Assembly (NCBI GenBank): GCA_002633005.1 | Contig: NMRA01000485.1 | Coordinates: forward strand, 58,279-122,278 | Direction: 5' to 3' | Source of the DNA: Phoronis australis | Lineage: Eukaryota; Phoronida; Phoronidae | DNA: 64,000 nt | Part shown: in pieces, positions 13,601 through 28,600 of the stretch | Position numbering within the stretch: the first letter of the stretch is position 1 | Layout of the letters: each line of letters starts with the position of its first letter | The notes under the pieces: generated by a model | What the model was told of the DNA's origin: nothing | The model's input: the letters and a program-made list of their open reading frames with translations, nothing else | Database searches by the model: none | Made by a program: the position numbers and the translations under genes

Positions 13601-16600
13601 TGGCTAATAGGTTATAATGAAATATGATTTGAAAGTTTTGTGCAAAATATTTTTCAAGGAATATAAGGTGATCTTCATGAAAAAAACACATTCAACCATT
13701 TAGAAAAAATACATTCGTGTGACTACAAGCATTGCTTTGTACACAAGTCATAAGACTCCTAAGCATAGTTTTGTGGCTCTAATATTACCTAAAATAATTT
13801 GTCCATGGTAAACAAAGGTAGCCCGATACTTTAAGACAAAAGATAAAGGACAGGCAGGAAGTCAGTCACATGACTTGAAAACTTATTATAACTGGTTACA
13901 CTCACCTCTAGGTGTCGTAACTGCAAGGTAATTAGTGAGAATGCTATTAATAGTCAAGGCGTCAGAAGCAGCAGGCATTTTTTCACAGTTTTGTGGACCC
14001 CGAATCACCCTTGCTTGAGGAGAGCTATCCATGGAAGGATTTCAATAAACAATTATCTCCGGAATTACCTGCATGTGCTTGTTCGTTATTACAATTTGGT
14101 TATACTGTTAAAAACAAATGAACGTTATCTCCAACTTTGGAAGAGAACACAACCAGTGTCGATGTTGCAAAGTAAAATACAGATCCCTGATTATCTTAAG
14201 TTTATTGGCACACTTTTTCTCGTTACTGTTCCCCCGGTAAGAATTAATACTATCTACACAACAATAGAGTATGACGCCGATGGCCCACTAAAAGCTCGCA
14301 CCCTGGTTCTGCAACCAATTCTACTGGGCAAACACAATGCTCTATTAGTTCTGTGTGAGTGTCGGCAAAGACAAGAGAGGTCAGCTTTAAACCCTTATTG
14401 AGATACGGGGAAACCAATAACCAGTTTGCCAAAATCACTATTACCAGAGTGAAGGTCACATTACAAATATTATCCGTTTAGTTTCAACTACAGATGAAAG
14501 CAGTTTGAATCAAAATCCAGATCACTGAATCTAGTCTATTGCAAAGTGTGTCCCACATCTCAACTCGCATACCAATTACCTACCACAATGAAGAGATTAA
14601 TGTGTACGTGTCTGTTCCAGTTGACACACTGGTCAACAAACTAAATCTAATTCGATCGCTTTAATTGCTAATTTCATTGTATTTTTGTGGGAAATTTGCC
14701 CAGGTCAAACTGTTCATAAAGAATTCGATTCCAGAAGCCAAACCTTTAAAAACATCATCAGTTGCAAAGTGTGGTACTGCCTGAATACATAATTGCCCTG
14801 CTCCACACACACGGACCTTAAAACTGTGTTCATTAAAAGAACTGATGACACCAACGGTTCTTGCACTCATCAAGTACAAGGTGCCGTGCAATGGGTCGAG
14901 TTACTTATGAGTTCCCCAAATACAATCCAATGGCTTTCTTCCCGGATGGATACAATATTTGTTAAGCACTTAATACACACTGCGGGTTATTACCACTGCA
15001 GTAGCAAGAAATCACTTTCAGCGAGTCACAAGAAAAGGAGTCTGTAACTGACCTGCTATATTACCAGCCATCACACTTGAGATGTCAAAGCCATTACGAC
15101 TTCGTAACACACCTACGCCAAAACGAGCGTCAAAGCCAGCGCTGAAAGAACGTTAAACAACAGGTACAGGATATTGAAGTGAAGCGCAACAGACATTCAG
15201 TGACCAACAATGATCTTAAGGCTTACAGAATGGAGATTCACAATCATATGTCAGAATAAATATTGACATATACATAATGTATTTATACCTCAACATCTAT
15301 TTTTAGATGATGTTTATCACTTTGGTTCTGGAGTCAATGTACTCCAAAGATTCCAGAAATTTCTGAGATCAATGATATGATTAGATGAGATCATGTGGTT
15401 TTTATTAACCAATCATTATTTAGTAAAATTTAGGCAGAAGTTTGGAAAATACTCAGATGGGATTTAGTAGTTGAAGCTAGAAAACTTTCTACAGTGCACA
15501 TTGTGCAACAACGCCATCTCGTGGAAGATTCTAAAGAGAACCTTGGCAAGGGCAAGGGTTAACAAACAGGAAGTTAACTAAGAGCTTGTCACTTGCATCG
15601 TGGGTAGTAAGATACTCCGTGCAAGGGTTGCATCATGAGAAGTGACCTGCAAGAGGAATCATGGGTAGAAGATACTGCCTGCAACTGCTGCGTCACAAGA
15701 CAATGTGACCAGCAAGAAGAATAGTGGATAGAAGATGTTGCCTGCAAGTGTTGTGTCACCAGAGACTGTGACTAGCAAGAGGAATTGCGGGTAGAAGATG
15801 TTGCCTGCAAATGCTGTGTCACAAGAGACTGCGACCAGCAAGAGGAAATAGTGGATAGAAGATATTGTCTGAAAGTGTTGCGTCACCAGAGACTGTGACC
15901 AGCAAGTACACTGTCATGGTACAGCGTGTGTTAGGTTGAAGATTCACCAACAGGACTGCCATCCATGGATTGAGTACTCCAGCTTGGATAGCAGGTAAGA
16001 TGTTTGATAATTTTTATTGGTTGATTGATTGAAGTAATCCTTACAGAGGGACCAAGCCTAGTTATTTTACTCTTTTTCATTGCTAGATTACTTAATTAAC
16101 ACTTGTTTTAATTAGTTGCTATCACATAATAAATTAATTACTGACTGGATTTGATCATGGCCTCTCCATCCACGCACAATCTCAAAGCACAGCTACCTAA
16201 GTTTTAAACAAACCCACAGTCAACTTGCATCACAAGACCTATGTACTATCAACTGAGACGGAGAATACTCAGATGGAGACTGTTTTGTAAGTTGCCACAG
16301 CTGGATAGCTAGACCAGTATAGCTTATTGATGTTTGATGTTTACTATTACAGTAGCAGCAGCTCCATCTTTTGTTCACTGCCAAACATAATTTGCTTACT
16401 TAATAAAAAGGAGCATAATCAATTTTATGGCCGAAAACACATTTTGGGAATTAATGTTGGACAGGAAAGACTTAATTATTAGGTATGACCAGAGCTGTAA
16501 AACTACAAAACCCATTGTGTTTTTGGGATTCCATTGCAAATCATTAATTGTTGCCATTATGCGCCACTCATTCTGATGCTCGAGTTTTGGCCAATGTTTG

Positions 16601-19600
16601 GTGATCTGTCTTTGATAATGACTCTTATGTGTCAGCTGACATTCACCACTCTGAAAAAGTACTGCTTAGTACACTGACACAGGTTCCGCTGAGAAACATT
16701 TCTCCAAAGACGACAGTTTAGCAAAACATCTGACATGATTGTAACAGGTAATATATAGATTAATGCAACCCTGAAAAGGTTCTTTGTTTCTAAAATAATT
16801 GACTTCTATAACCATTAAGCCCAAAAACTGATATCGTAAAAGGACTTTACCATCTGATGTCTAATAGACACCGGTGATGGTTTGTTTTACAGTTGAATAA
16901 AATTCGCCACACTTTATGATCAACAGAGCCACTTACTGCATAACATGAAAATACAGCTGCAAAGTTTATCTCTTACGGTAAAAACCTGCCACCTACTGTA
17001 TAACGTGAAAGTACTCTTCCATGGCCTGTGGGTTGTCCTCCCTCCAGTTAGATTTGAAGCCCACCATCAGTGTGTTGGGGCGTAGTTTACCCATACCACA
17101 GGTCTGCAAAAGGCACTCCACGCCGTGACGCAGATTGGGTGCCACCACGTATGTATGGAATGACTTGACGTGTCGATCGCGAAACCAATCTGCAATCTGA
17201 CGGTGTCTTGGAAAGTGGCGAAAGTGTTTCTCCACGTTGGGCTGGAAATAAGACGGAATCAAGTTGGGCAACCATTTTTTTAAAGCTTTTTAAACACAAA
17301 TTGCAATCAAGAGCAACACATATCGCTGATATGCACCCACTGTGTGCATTGTACATGGTACAGATACAAGGGATTCTCACTAAATGGAGCAATGCTAGTA
17401 AACTTAAAATAGCCTCTAGGGGCTTCATAGCAAGTCAGCAATGCTCTCCTCAATAGGAACACACTAGCCAAGCCCTTCAAAAAATTAAAACTGGGACTGG
17501 GGGCACAAAGGTAGTCAGATACGTCTCAACGTCGCCATCTGTTGTCATGTTCATAGAAATACAATTGCCTAAGTTCACAAATATCCAACAGGGGGAAACA
17601 GCAGCGGATGTGGATAAAGTAAACTGCCACTAGGGGGCACCACAGAAGTCAAACTCCAAAATCGCCACCAATGCCCCTCCCACTAAGAACAATTTTTAAT
17701 TACCAAATTGAATTTTCATAACAATTCTAAAAGTGCTTTGGCTGATAGAGAGATGGATGCCAAAAACAGACTAAAACACAATGGAAAACAGCCACTAGGA
17801 GGCATACACATATCGTGAATTTTTGTCCAACCAGTCAGCTAGGAGACGACGATCGGTCGTCGACCAGTTGGCTGATTTTTAGCTGACCATCAGCCGAACG
17901 CACTGCCGACTCATAAGGATAAGGAGACCCCTCAGCCAACTCTTGTTTTAAAATGCAGACAAAACAATACCGTTTTGAGATTTGGATTGTGCGAACTTTC
18001 CCACACGAGGACAGAGTTGGGCTCTTGGGTAGTGTTCCCCAGAACAAGGTTCTTGCAAGACCTCACCAAATCACCCGAGCAAAAAGCAAGATTAGTGTTT
18101 CCCGAGCAAGCTCCAGAGCTTACTAGCCTATCCCAGCAAAATGAGGTTCACTGAAGTGATTGGTTGGTGAGGAAAGAGCATTGAACTGTGGAATTGAAAT
18201 CACCAGTTCAGTTTCATGAAGATTAGTGTAAATTAATGTCTTGAGGTCTATGGAACACAGCTGTGCGTTCGTCGGTAGACTACAAGCCTTCACCACATTG
18301 TCCTTCACCGCGCTGGTCTCGGACCAAACTCCAGTGAGCGACAAGAACAACTGTGGGGAGAACGCAGACGGCCCTCATGGCAAACAAAAATTTATCTTTA
18401 AAGAGCTAAATTCTCAAAAACAATTATATCTGACACCAGAGGGTCATGATCAGTTCTCATCGAGTGTTCTAGTGACCTCACTCACCTCGATGATCACTTG
18501 TCCACAAACCATGAGGCCAATATTCTTGGTGATTCCCGAAGCAAAGTCGACCAGATCCGGGCGTGCGGATGGAAGACCAGTCAATACCAGGACCTGGGGC
18601 CTGGAAGAGAGAGTTACAATAAATTGGTTGGATGGGTGCCTAGAAGTCAGGTGGTTATGGGTTTATGAGCAGAGAAGTTATTTCTGGTGAACTGTTATGA
18701 TACTGATACTCCTTCGAAGTGATAGAACAGGCAATGTTCCTTACCTATAGTTTTTCACGTGCTCATCTATCATGGCTAGTCTCAGCGTCGACTGTAGGGC
18801 ATCCTTGTAAACGTTGGCCTGCGTCGAAGATCCCCAGTTGACGTCTGTGGGAAACAAAATGGGAAACGGCAACTCTGAAATTTCTTTTTTCGTATAATAC
18901 TGGGTTATTAATCACCGAGGCGCAAAAATCAAATGCGGTAAAATCCCATCAAATCAGGATGCAAAATATTTTATTTTTATGTATTCCATACCATGGATGA
19001 CACCAAATAAAGTCTCGAAAAGGAAAACAAAATTTTGGCAATTTCAAGTTTGTCTGAAATCGGTGAAACTTTATTGTACAAGATAACTTGACAAAGCTAC
19101 CAAAATTTACCACAAACAAGAAAAAATTGTGAAAGCAGGAAAATTCCATAAAACCAAAATTACATCAAAGTGAAATCTGTAAAACTGAACCCATGTTGGT
19201 ACGGACGCAGTTTTACAAGTTTCGGAACACTAGAGTTCGTTAACATTTAAATACAATTCAAAATTTCACAAGTCAGGCATTACGAATAAATTGGTATTTT
19301 CCATTATTTCCACAGCAAGACCTGCCTGTCAAATTATAAAACTCAATCTAACGGTAAGTTTAGATGACGATTTTGACATGACCTGTCTTAATAGTTGACG
19401 ATTTTGACATGACCTGTCTTAATAGTGTTCAGTCTAGCAATAATAGACAACACGTTACATATAACAAATAAAAAAACGTATTGTTAGTTCTCGTTTCCTC
19501 ACCATTCACTTTCAGAAAGTTTGTGAAGAAGCTAAATTTAAAACACTCTGCACACTCATAAATAGCAGCAGTACCATTACCTATGCGAGACATGGTAATT

Positions 19601-22600
19601 AATAGAAGAATGCACTAACCAGGTCTCTTGTGTCGGACGTACATATAGAGGGCTGTCACCACGACGATGGTTGTCAAGGCAGCCCACCAGTTGATGACAA
19701 ACATTACAGCGAGGCACACCACAGCGCCAAACAGACTTAGCCACATGGAGTAGAAGCGGAAGGCAGGCCGCCAGCCTAAAGTAAAAATTCAAGCGCTGAT
19801 GTTGGCCAATAGTGAATCAAACGAAAAAATGAGCACAGAAAAATCAACTGGAAATCGAACCACAGCTCTCTAGATTGCCGGTTATGCAAGTTGGCTGCAA
19901 ACAGCAATTGCACAGTAATCACTCCACACTAGCACTCGCAAGATACAGATGAAACTTTCAAGAAAAGATTTCATCAAAATTTACGTTGAAAACTACGAAG
20001 CAAGACGGACGAAATTTAGCTGTAGATTGTTAGAGAATAAGTCGGGACTTATTGCTCCAAAGTTTCCCTAACTTTGGATGAGAGGATACTCGGGGATCTT
20101 CCGAAAAGCACTGCACAAACTGACAAAGCACTTCTAAAGCCTCAGGTCGAATTAGTGGATCTTGAAGAGGCATTGACTCTAAAATAACATTTATGTTTAA
20201 TTGTTGCAAGTCACAATTTGACACAAAACTGTGACAGCTTTTTGGCACCTTTTGCAAGCATAAGTCGCATCAACTTTGCTTTTGTCACATGTGTCACACA
20301 CAATATTCTTTAAAAGTGATAACGATGAACTCCTAATTTTACAATTTATGAAAAGACCCACCGCATAGATGCTTCATAAAATAACTGTAAATAAAGCAAA
20401 ATGTTTGCAGCTTTCTTGAATCAGCAGATTACAGACATGACAGAATTCTCAAAATGTGACTAAATTTCGGGCAAGTATTAAAGTTTCGTTTCATAATGTC
20501 ACAACATCAAAGGGAATCCTGCCTTAAGTCATGAAGAAATAATTCCGTAGCTAGTAGCAACAGTGATCCTGTTGTATAATATTCTCAATTAAGAACTTGA
20601 ATGGTTTAATATAGAATTCAACCACGAGGACACATCATTCATCAGGTGGCGCCCTCTTTTATCATCTGAATAGATGGTGAACACCAAGCTATTCATAGGG
20701 ACGTTTAAGAAAGCGACGTCATAACGAATGCACTAATAGTAAGCCAATTCCACTGTTTTACAGGCCACCTGGTGAACCTCACAAAAACTTACCTGGAGAC
20801 TTTGACAGTGAAGCATCAAAGCATGCATAGTTAATCAACAGGTAAGCCATCAAAAAGAAGTTGGAGATGAGTGGAGCGATGCTGTTGAGGTCACCTGTTG
20901 GCAAGGAGTGAATGAAAGTGAATCAAGCATTTACATGCCATCAGTCAAATTTTGTCACGTCCATTAACAGTGATAATGTCAGGTAACCTGTTCCCAGTGG
21001 TCTAGAACTCTAGCAATTTGGTGTGTTTAAAGACTGATGTATTTGCATGATCCTAACTATGCTAACGTATAGCATGAACTAAACGACATTGCTTTTTGAA
21101 CATCATCTATGCTAAACAAAGTACAGTATCGACAACTTGTAAATGTGAAAACAAAAAATCTGCAAATAGGTGACTTTTGCACTAATGACGAATATCGCAG
21201 GGTCACATAGCCCGAACCACAGTCCCATTCTCCAACACCACATCACCATACTTACTAGACATGTTTGACTGATTTACAGCAGATCATTTTCGACACAAAA
21301 CTCGTTCTTAAAAACATTTCGCAATTTTCAACCTACACATCGTTACTATATGTTGCATTTCTAACTAATTTGACCATGCAATTATAGAGACATGGAATTA
21401 GCAAGAAAAGTTCCACTTTAATATGACGTATTCTTCTCTCCACCAGATAAATAATATGGACCGATCCAATATTTATTTGCTTAGTCCTGTCTATTTTATT
21501 ATGCTGGTTACACCATGATTATCACAGATGGCATTATATCTATTGTTTTGCAACAAAATCGGAATTAAAGTTTTCAAACTAACTTGATGGACCATAACAA
21601 CAACAATTCTTCATTTCTGGACATTACCGTGTATAATAAGTTTATTTACACGATGCTAGAAAGTAAACACATCACCTGCTATGTCCATTGTTTGCATCAA
21701 TTTTAAATTCTATACAGTCAAGGAACACAAACCATTAAAGGGACATTTCTGCTGACACTAGCATTAAGCACAAGATTTAAGACACAGAATACTCAATACA
21801 ATACAATACAATACAATACATTAGACACACAATGGAATACGACAACTACCTATACAGATGAATGCGATGGCAATAGCAAACGCTAGGAGGTAGGCGCGTC
21901 TTGGCTCTTCTGAAGGACCGTACCCTTTAGCAAAGATATGTATGCCAGGGAAGATTCCATCTTTACACACGGCCTATAAACAATAATGGTTAGTAGGTCA
22001 CATGGCACATTTAGACGCTAACCAATATTAACAATATGTTAATACATCACTGTACAAACTGTACACAAAAGTCATTAGCTAAAATTTGGGATAGCGTCAA
22101 GAGTGCTTATGACAAAAATGATAATTTCAAAATCAACAAAATTTAAACAACATCTAACTCATTTTATGAGAAAACTTAATGCTTTTATCTTAAAAATTAA
22201 AAATTGTTCTAAAAACTGCAAAAATCTGACAACAAAACGGTTTCATAAATGTGCTTTATCAATTCAAAATTTAAATAAATTCTAGAAACTGCAAAAATCA
22301 AAAGATTTTCTAGTCCGAGGAGATCAACCTAAGCAAAGAGTGAAATTGTCACCATTCAAAATGCCCACGTTAACAAACTGAAAGCCTGAAGAGAGAACAC
22401 TCTGTCATCAGGTTTACAGTAGTATTGTTACTTGAAGAGGAATAAATGTCAAATGCTGAACTTTTGGCCTACTGGATAAAAGACATGAGAAGAAATTCAA
22501 GAACAAATTAAAGAACACAGACATAGCCCAACTGGTAATTAATAACCACTAATTCAATTCATGATGACTGACACAGCACTGGTCATAAAATCCTGACTTC

Positions 22601-25600
22601 TTTGTGTTATAGCTGTTTCTCACTCATTGCACTATCACTTTTTGCAAACTTGAATTTCATTTCATTGGCTTACATTTATTTCTCTAGCAACTTTACCGTA
22701 CTCGAATATAAGGAACAAAACATTACAAAAATATAAAGAAACCATAAAAACTACCTGAAAAACTTTGGGTGCGCTAACTAAACTAGCCAGAGCTGATGAG
22801 AGAGTAGCCGACACGATGCCTACAGTGACCAGCGGGCCCCAGCCAGAGATTAATTGCATCACCTGTAAATACATCATGAAATTACAATATTAACATCATT
22901 TTTAAACTCTATTGGTCTATTTACACCAACCTCTTAGTCGGTGGGCCAGATCTCATAGCGTTCACCCTTGTGAGTACTTTGGGGGGGCAACCTAGTTTTT
23001 TCTATGTGGCTAGATAATATACCCATAAATCAAATTCCAAAAAGTTCCCACGTCTACACTTGCACATTTTTTTAAAAAAAGGTGTTTTTGTTGCACAAAA
23101 TATGATGCACATTCCTGCCACTTGATGGCGCTTTTCTATTGAATTGACCAATCAGAGAGCCAGATTGTATTGTTGTGCTTAGTTACTTCAATATGGCTGC
23201 TCCCATGGAGTGTGATGCCTGTATAATTCAAGGTTTATCAAACAGCACAAAATTGTGATGTCAGAGCCTAAAGAAGCTTAGGAAAGCTTCCTGACGAAAG
23301 CTGATTGACTGTNACCTGTTCCCAGTGGTCTAGAACTCTAGCAATTTAGTGTGTTTAAAGACTGATGTATTTGCATGATCCTAACTATGCTAATGTATAG
23401 CAGGAACTAAACGACATTGCTTTTTGAACATCATCTATGCTAAACAAAGTACAGTATTGACAACTTGTAAATGTGAAAACAAAAAATCTGCAAATAGGTG
23501 ACTTTTGCACTAATGACGAACCTCGCAGGGTCACATAGCCCGAACCATAGTCCTATTCTCCAACACCACATCACCATAGTTACTAGACACGTTTGACTGA
23601 TTTACAGCAGATCATTTTGACACAAAACTCGTTCTTAAAAACATTTGGCAATTTTCAACCTACACATTGTCGCTATATGTTGCATTTCTAACTAATTTGA
23701 CCATGCAATTATAGAGACATGGAATTAGCAAGAAAAGTTCCACTTTAACATGACGTACTCTTCTCTCCACCATATTAATAAGATGGACCGATCCAATACT
23801 TATTTGCTTAGTCCTGTCTATTTTATTATGCTGGTTACACTATGATTGATTATCACAGATGGCATTTATTTATATCTATTGTTTTGCAACAAAATCGGAA
23901 TTAAAGTTTTCAAACTAACTTGATGGACCATAACAACAACAATTCTTCTTTTCTGGACATTACGGTGGATATTAAGTTTATTTACAAGATGCTAGAAAGT
24001 AAACACATCACCTGCTATGTCCATTGTTTGCATCAATTTTAAATTCTATACAGTCAAGGAACACAAACCATTTAAGGGACATTTCTGCTGACACTAGCAT
24101 TAAGCACAAGATTTAAACACTCAATACAATACAATACAATACAATACACACAATGGAATAGGACAACTACCTATACAGATGAATGCGATGGCAATAGCAA
24201 ATGCTAGGAGGTAGGCGCGTCTTGGCTCTTCTGAAGGACCGTACCCTTTGGCAAAGATATGTATGCCAGGGAAAATACCATCTTTACACACGGCCTATAA
24301 ACAATAATGGTTAGCAGGTCACATGGCAACCAATATTAACAATATGTTAATACATCACTGTACAAACTGTACACTAAAGTCATTAGCTAAAATTTGGGAT
24401 AGCGTCAGAGTGCTTATGACAAAAATGATAATTTCAAAATCAACAAAATTTAAACAAAATCTGACTCATTTTATGAGAAAACTTAATGTTTTTAACTTAA
24501 AAATTAAAAATTGTTCTAAAAACTGCAAAAATCTGACAACAAAACGGTTTCATAAATGTGCTTTATTAATTCAAAATTTAAATAAATTCTAGAAACTGCA
24601 AAACTCAAAAGATGTTCTAGTCCGAGGAGATCAACCTAAGCAAAGATTGAAATTGTCACCATTCAAAATGCCGACGTTAACAAACTGAAAGCATGAAGAG
24701 AGAACACTCTGTCATCAGGTTTACAGTAGTATTGTTACTTGGAGAGGAATAAATGTCAAATGCTGAACTTTTGGCCTATTGGATAAAAGACACGGGAAGA
24801 AATTCAAGAACATAAGAACAGAGACGTAGCACAACTGGTAATTAATAACTAGTTCAATTCATGATGACTGACACTGTACTGGTCATAAAATCCTGACTTC
24901 TTTGTGTTATAGCTGTTTCTCACTCATTGCGCTTTCACTTTTTGCAAATTTGAATTTCATTTCATTGGCTTACATTTATTTCTCTAGCAACTTTACCGTA
25001 TTTGAATATAAGGAACAAAACATTACAAAAATATAAAGAAACCATAAAAACTACCTGAAAAACTTTGGGTGCACTAACTAAACTAGCCAGAGCTGACGAG
25101 AGAGTAGCCGACACGATGCCTACAGTGACCAGCGGGCCCCACCCAGAGATTAATTGCATCACCTGTAAATACATCATGACATTACAATATTAACATCATT
25201 TTTAAACTCTATTGGTCTATTTACACCAACCTCTAACCTGTTTCCACATGCACGGCGTTTCAGTCATCATTTCATGATGATCAACGATGAGCACATTTTA
25301 CTAAATTAAATTTTCTTTATTTTTTCTTGATGCTAGCTACGGTTGAATCTGGGATCTTTAGACTGTCAGTCAAGTACTCTAACGACTTCACCTATAGGGG
25401 AGGATCCAGGATTTTTTAAACGGGAGGTCGAATCAAGGATTTTTTAAAGAAGGGGTCCAAGTCAACAATTTGAAAATTATAGATTTAATATCACTAAAAT
25501 GAAGGGAAAAAGGGGGGTGGGACCCTCTTGACCCCTGGATCCGCCTATGAGCTAAAAAAAGCAGCACTTATCACTGACAGAAAACACTGTAACACCAGAT

Positions 25601-28600
25601 GGCCTGAGAAAGGCTGACTAAAGTGTGGTGAAAATGAGAGATTTGTGACCAAGAGGTAACCACATCACCACTTCAAAGCAGTTTTAGGATGTGATGAGGA
25701 GTGAATGGTTGAAACGATTCTCACAGTGATGAGGAGGCCCACCCACACATGAGCTGTATTGCCTGTTAATTCAATGATAATTAGGATGAGAAGCAAAACT
25801 AACGAATGACGATGGGACCAGCTTCAATTTAGCAGTTAATTAATAGTAAAATTATATTACAAATAAAATGTTTGTCTTGAACATCAATTGCTTTTTTCAT
25901 GAATTAAAGCTGTGATCAGCTGCAACTCAAAAAAATCTATTTGTCCGGGGAAACACACAATGTTCAACTTTAAACACAATTCCATTAATTTCCAAGTTTT
26001 TGCATGCTTGATTAGGCACCTTGTATGAAACGACCAGACATTTAGGTCCGCTCTTAAGGCGCTACATTTATGACACTCCTCATTTTAATCTCAGCTCTTA
26101 CATTGCCTGCAAATCAATAACCTGCTTTTCACCAGAATTGGTACCAATTATTATACATATCACATGACCTGCACCACTGGCAACTTATCAACTTGAAGTC
26201 GCACTTTGGTAAAATACCCAGCAGACAATAAAAATCTCTGGCTTTTGACCGCCCACACTCAACACGACACCTACTCTGTAGAAAGCAGAATACACGAGTT
26301 ATGAGAACATTGTATCAAGGATACCCATGACTGCAGTCAGAAAGTGAAAAAGGATCTTTGGATCATAGGAAAAGAAATGTGACAAAAGAACTATGAAGAA
26401 AATTAAAGTGGTTGTAATGACACTATTTGACTGTGCTGTTTGCGGGGACGACAATTACCTACCACGCTGTCTTGAATCTAACCAATTTTTTTTCATTTTC
26501 CTATATTCCAAACTTGCTTTTGAGCTTGTTCTGAATACCTACAGATTTTTCAAAACATTTTAATGAAAAAAAAAAGAATTTGAACTGTCGGTCAAATGCA
26601 ATCCTAAATTGTTGAGATTTTGTAAAGTGCATTAATTTACCTGCATGCTGTTGAGGAGTCCATATTGACACCCTTCAGACGGACAGGTGACGTTGAATAC
26701 CAACTCCGACACGAGTTCACCAGTAGCATCACGTACAGCGACACTGCCAACCAGCCAGCCAATCAGAAGGTAGGTCACAGTGGAAATCAAGATGGCCAAC
26801 AACGTCCCCTTGGGTATCGCTGTCTGGGCATTCTGTAAGAAACAGCATTACATGACTAACGTAAAGGGAGACAACTACACTAAGTGCAAAACAATAAGTC
26901 AATAGGTCAGACAGAAGCCAAGGGTACTGCTGCCACCTATCTGTAGTTAGGAAAACTTCACAGCAAGTGAACGATGAGGACACCATTGACTTAAAAATCG
27001 TGATGAGGAGTGACATTATTTTTACGTTTTACTCCAAAAACAGTACTTCTCACAGCAAGAGAAACCATAGAGCCGTTGTGTAGTCATCGGTCACTAGGGT
27101 AAATGCAAACCAACTTGCACCAATGTAAGCCAAACCTAAGTACAAAAAATGAATTAAATCCCATTTGATTTGCCAGATAAACAGATATCTTAAAACAGAT
27201 ATCTCCCAACTCAAGCCCGAGACTTATTTCACCTAATTTCACATCAAATGAACTAGAGATAAGGATCCTTGAACTTGAGTAAAGGCACACAATAGTTTTC
27301 CCAGATGGATGAGAACACAATTGTACAAGCCGAATCAAGATGGAACTTTTCCGAGCATGGCACAGATCTTCAGACCACATGTGGTTAGGGTTATGTACTG
27401 TCTTAACCAGAAGTTTGTGAATTTAGCCAAATAAACAAGATCGTTGAACTTCATTTTATTTCAATTGGTAAAATCATATTTTCTGAGGAAGTGAATCTCT
27501 TATATCATCCAATGTCTTTTTAGTAAAATTATTAAGCAAAAAGAAACTGATAAAATCACAACAAAACAACACCGACCACATTTTGTTTGTTATAAAACAA
27601 TGTTCAAGATGAAGTCTCAAAAAAGCTGTTACAATTTTCACAGTTACTATTTTTATTTCATTTTATGCAACTTTTCCTTGTTTTTGAAAGGCCTTTCAGC
27701 CCGAGAGCTCATCCATCAAAAATCAAGACATCGTCTTTATGAAACGGTGACATTTCCATTGTTGACAACGTAGTTCTCTGCGTAAGAGGCCTTAAAAAGA
27801 CACACTTACTGTGCAGCTATTAGAACAAACAAGCAAAATTTGCAAGTTAAATGAAAAATCAGGCTTGTCAGTCTCCATAAAAATCGACATTTTTATACAA
27901 GAACACAGTTACACGATTACAAACATCTGAGCATTTATGAAAGACTCTAATCATCAAGTACTTTCAAAATATCTAAGTTTTATGGATATACTAATGATAA
28001 TTGAGGTAGCCTATTTATAAATTTGAGTGTTTTCGTCATAAAGTAAAAAATAATACAGGTCCTACATACTGAAAAGAAAACAATCCCGTAACCTTAAACT
28101 GTATATTAATGATGATGGCTTGTTTCACATGTGCTTAAGGTCAAATGAGGAGCATTCAATAAGCAGTTATTTCAATCAAAAGTGCCGATCCCCATGATGC
28201 CAGTGCAGTTTGTTAAGATTAGTGGCAATGTTTTTAACAATTTGATAAGTACGCATAAGGAAGATGAGTGGAATTAGTTGTGTTAGAAAGTGTTCAATCG
28301 TTGACCTTTAAAATGACTTGCGTACCAATTAAGACTAAGATCAATGGAATTATTACTTACATTATCTCGTACATGTCACTGATGATATCCGAATAATTAC
28401 CAGTTAAGTAATCTCGTACACGTCGCTCATGTCATCCACATAATTATCAGTTAATAATCATTTTAACATCTAATGATAAGACGATGTATTGTTCAAAAAC
28501 CAAAACCAAGATCATGGACGACGGAGAAGAAATCTTGGACTGTCATTTGAAATTCGTGAATAGACTTGTACACAGATCCCAATAGACAAAGTCATCTGAT

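Larger units (their letters stand above)
10036..13905 (-). other. NKCC introns 17-18 region contents
   Basis: Intron DNA around exon 18. It holds the foldback element at 10792-11080 and the MITE-like end at 10128. A frame near 13480-13530 (acceptor ttgtttag, [13 protein letters not shown]) has no usable GT donor. Nothing else is recognised. Confidence 0.5.
17242..20792 (-). other. NKCC introns 11-14 contents
   Basis: Introns around exons 12-14. There is a possible degraded tRNA-like patch at 19835-19890 (B-box-like GGTTCGATTTCC on the minus strand). An ORF at 18241-18690 is antisense across exon 14. A 31-bp direct repeat (ACGATTTTGACATGACCTG) occurs twice near 19366-19420. No other gene. Confidence 0.45.
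20986..22934. repeat. Left copy of 1.95-kb duplication with exons 9 and 10
   Basis: Starts ACCTGTTCCCAGTGGTC, exactly the words that follow the n at 23313, and stays collinear with 23314-25234 until CCAACCTCT. It includes a short (ACAAT)n run near 21800. Substitutions and small indels are scattered; coding ones are silent. Confidence 0.88.
23314..25234. repeat. Right copy of 1.95-kb duplication with exons 9 and 10
   Basis: Begins immediately after an n. Collinear with 20986-22934. After 25234 the sequence differs and continues into a related foldback-family fragment. Confidence 0.88.

Noticed and set aside
15659-15886. 75-codon minus-strand ORF with repeated peptide
   Set aside because: It is the 63-bp minisatellite read in one frame.
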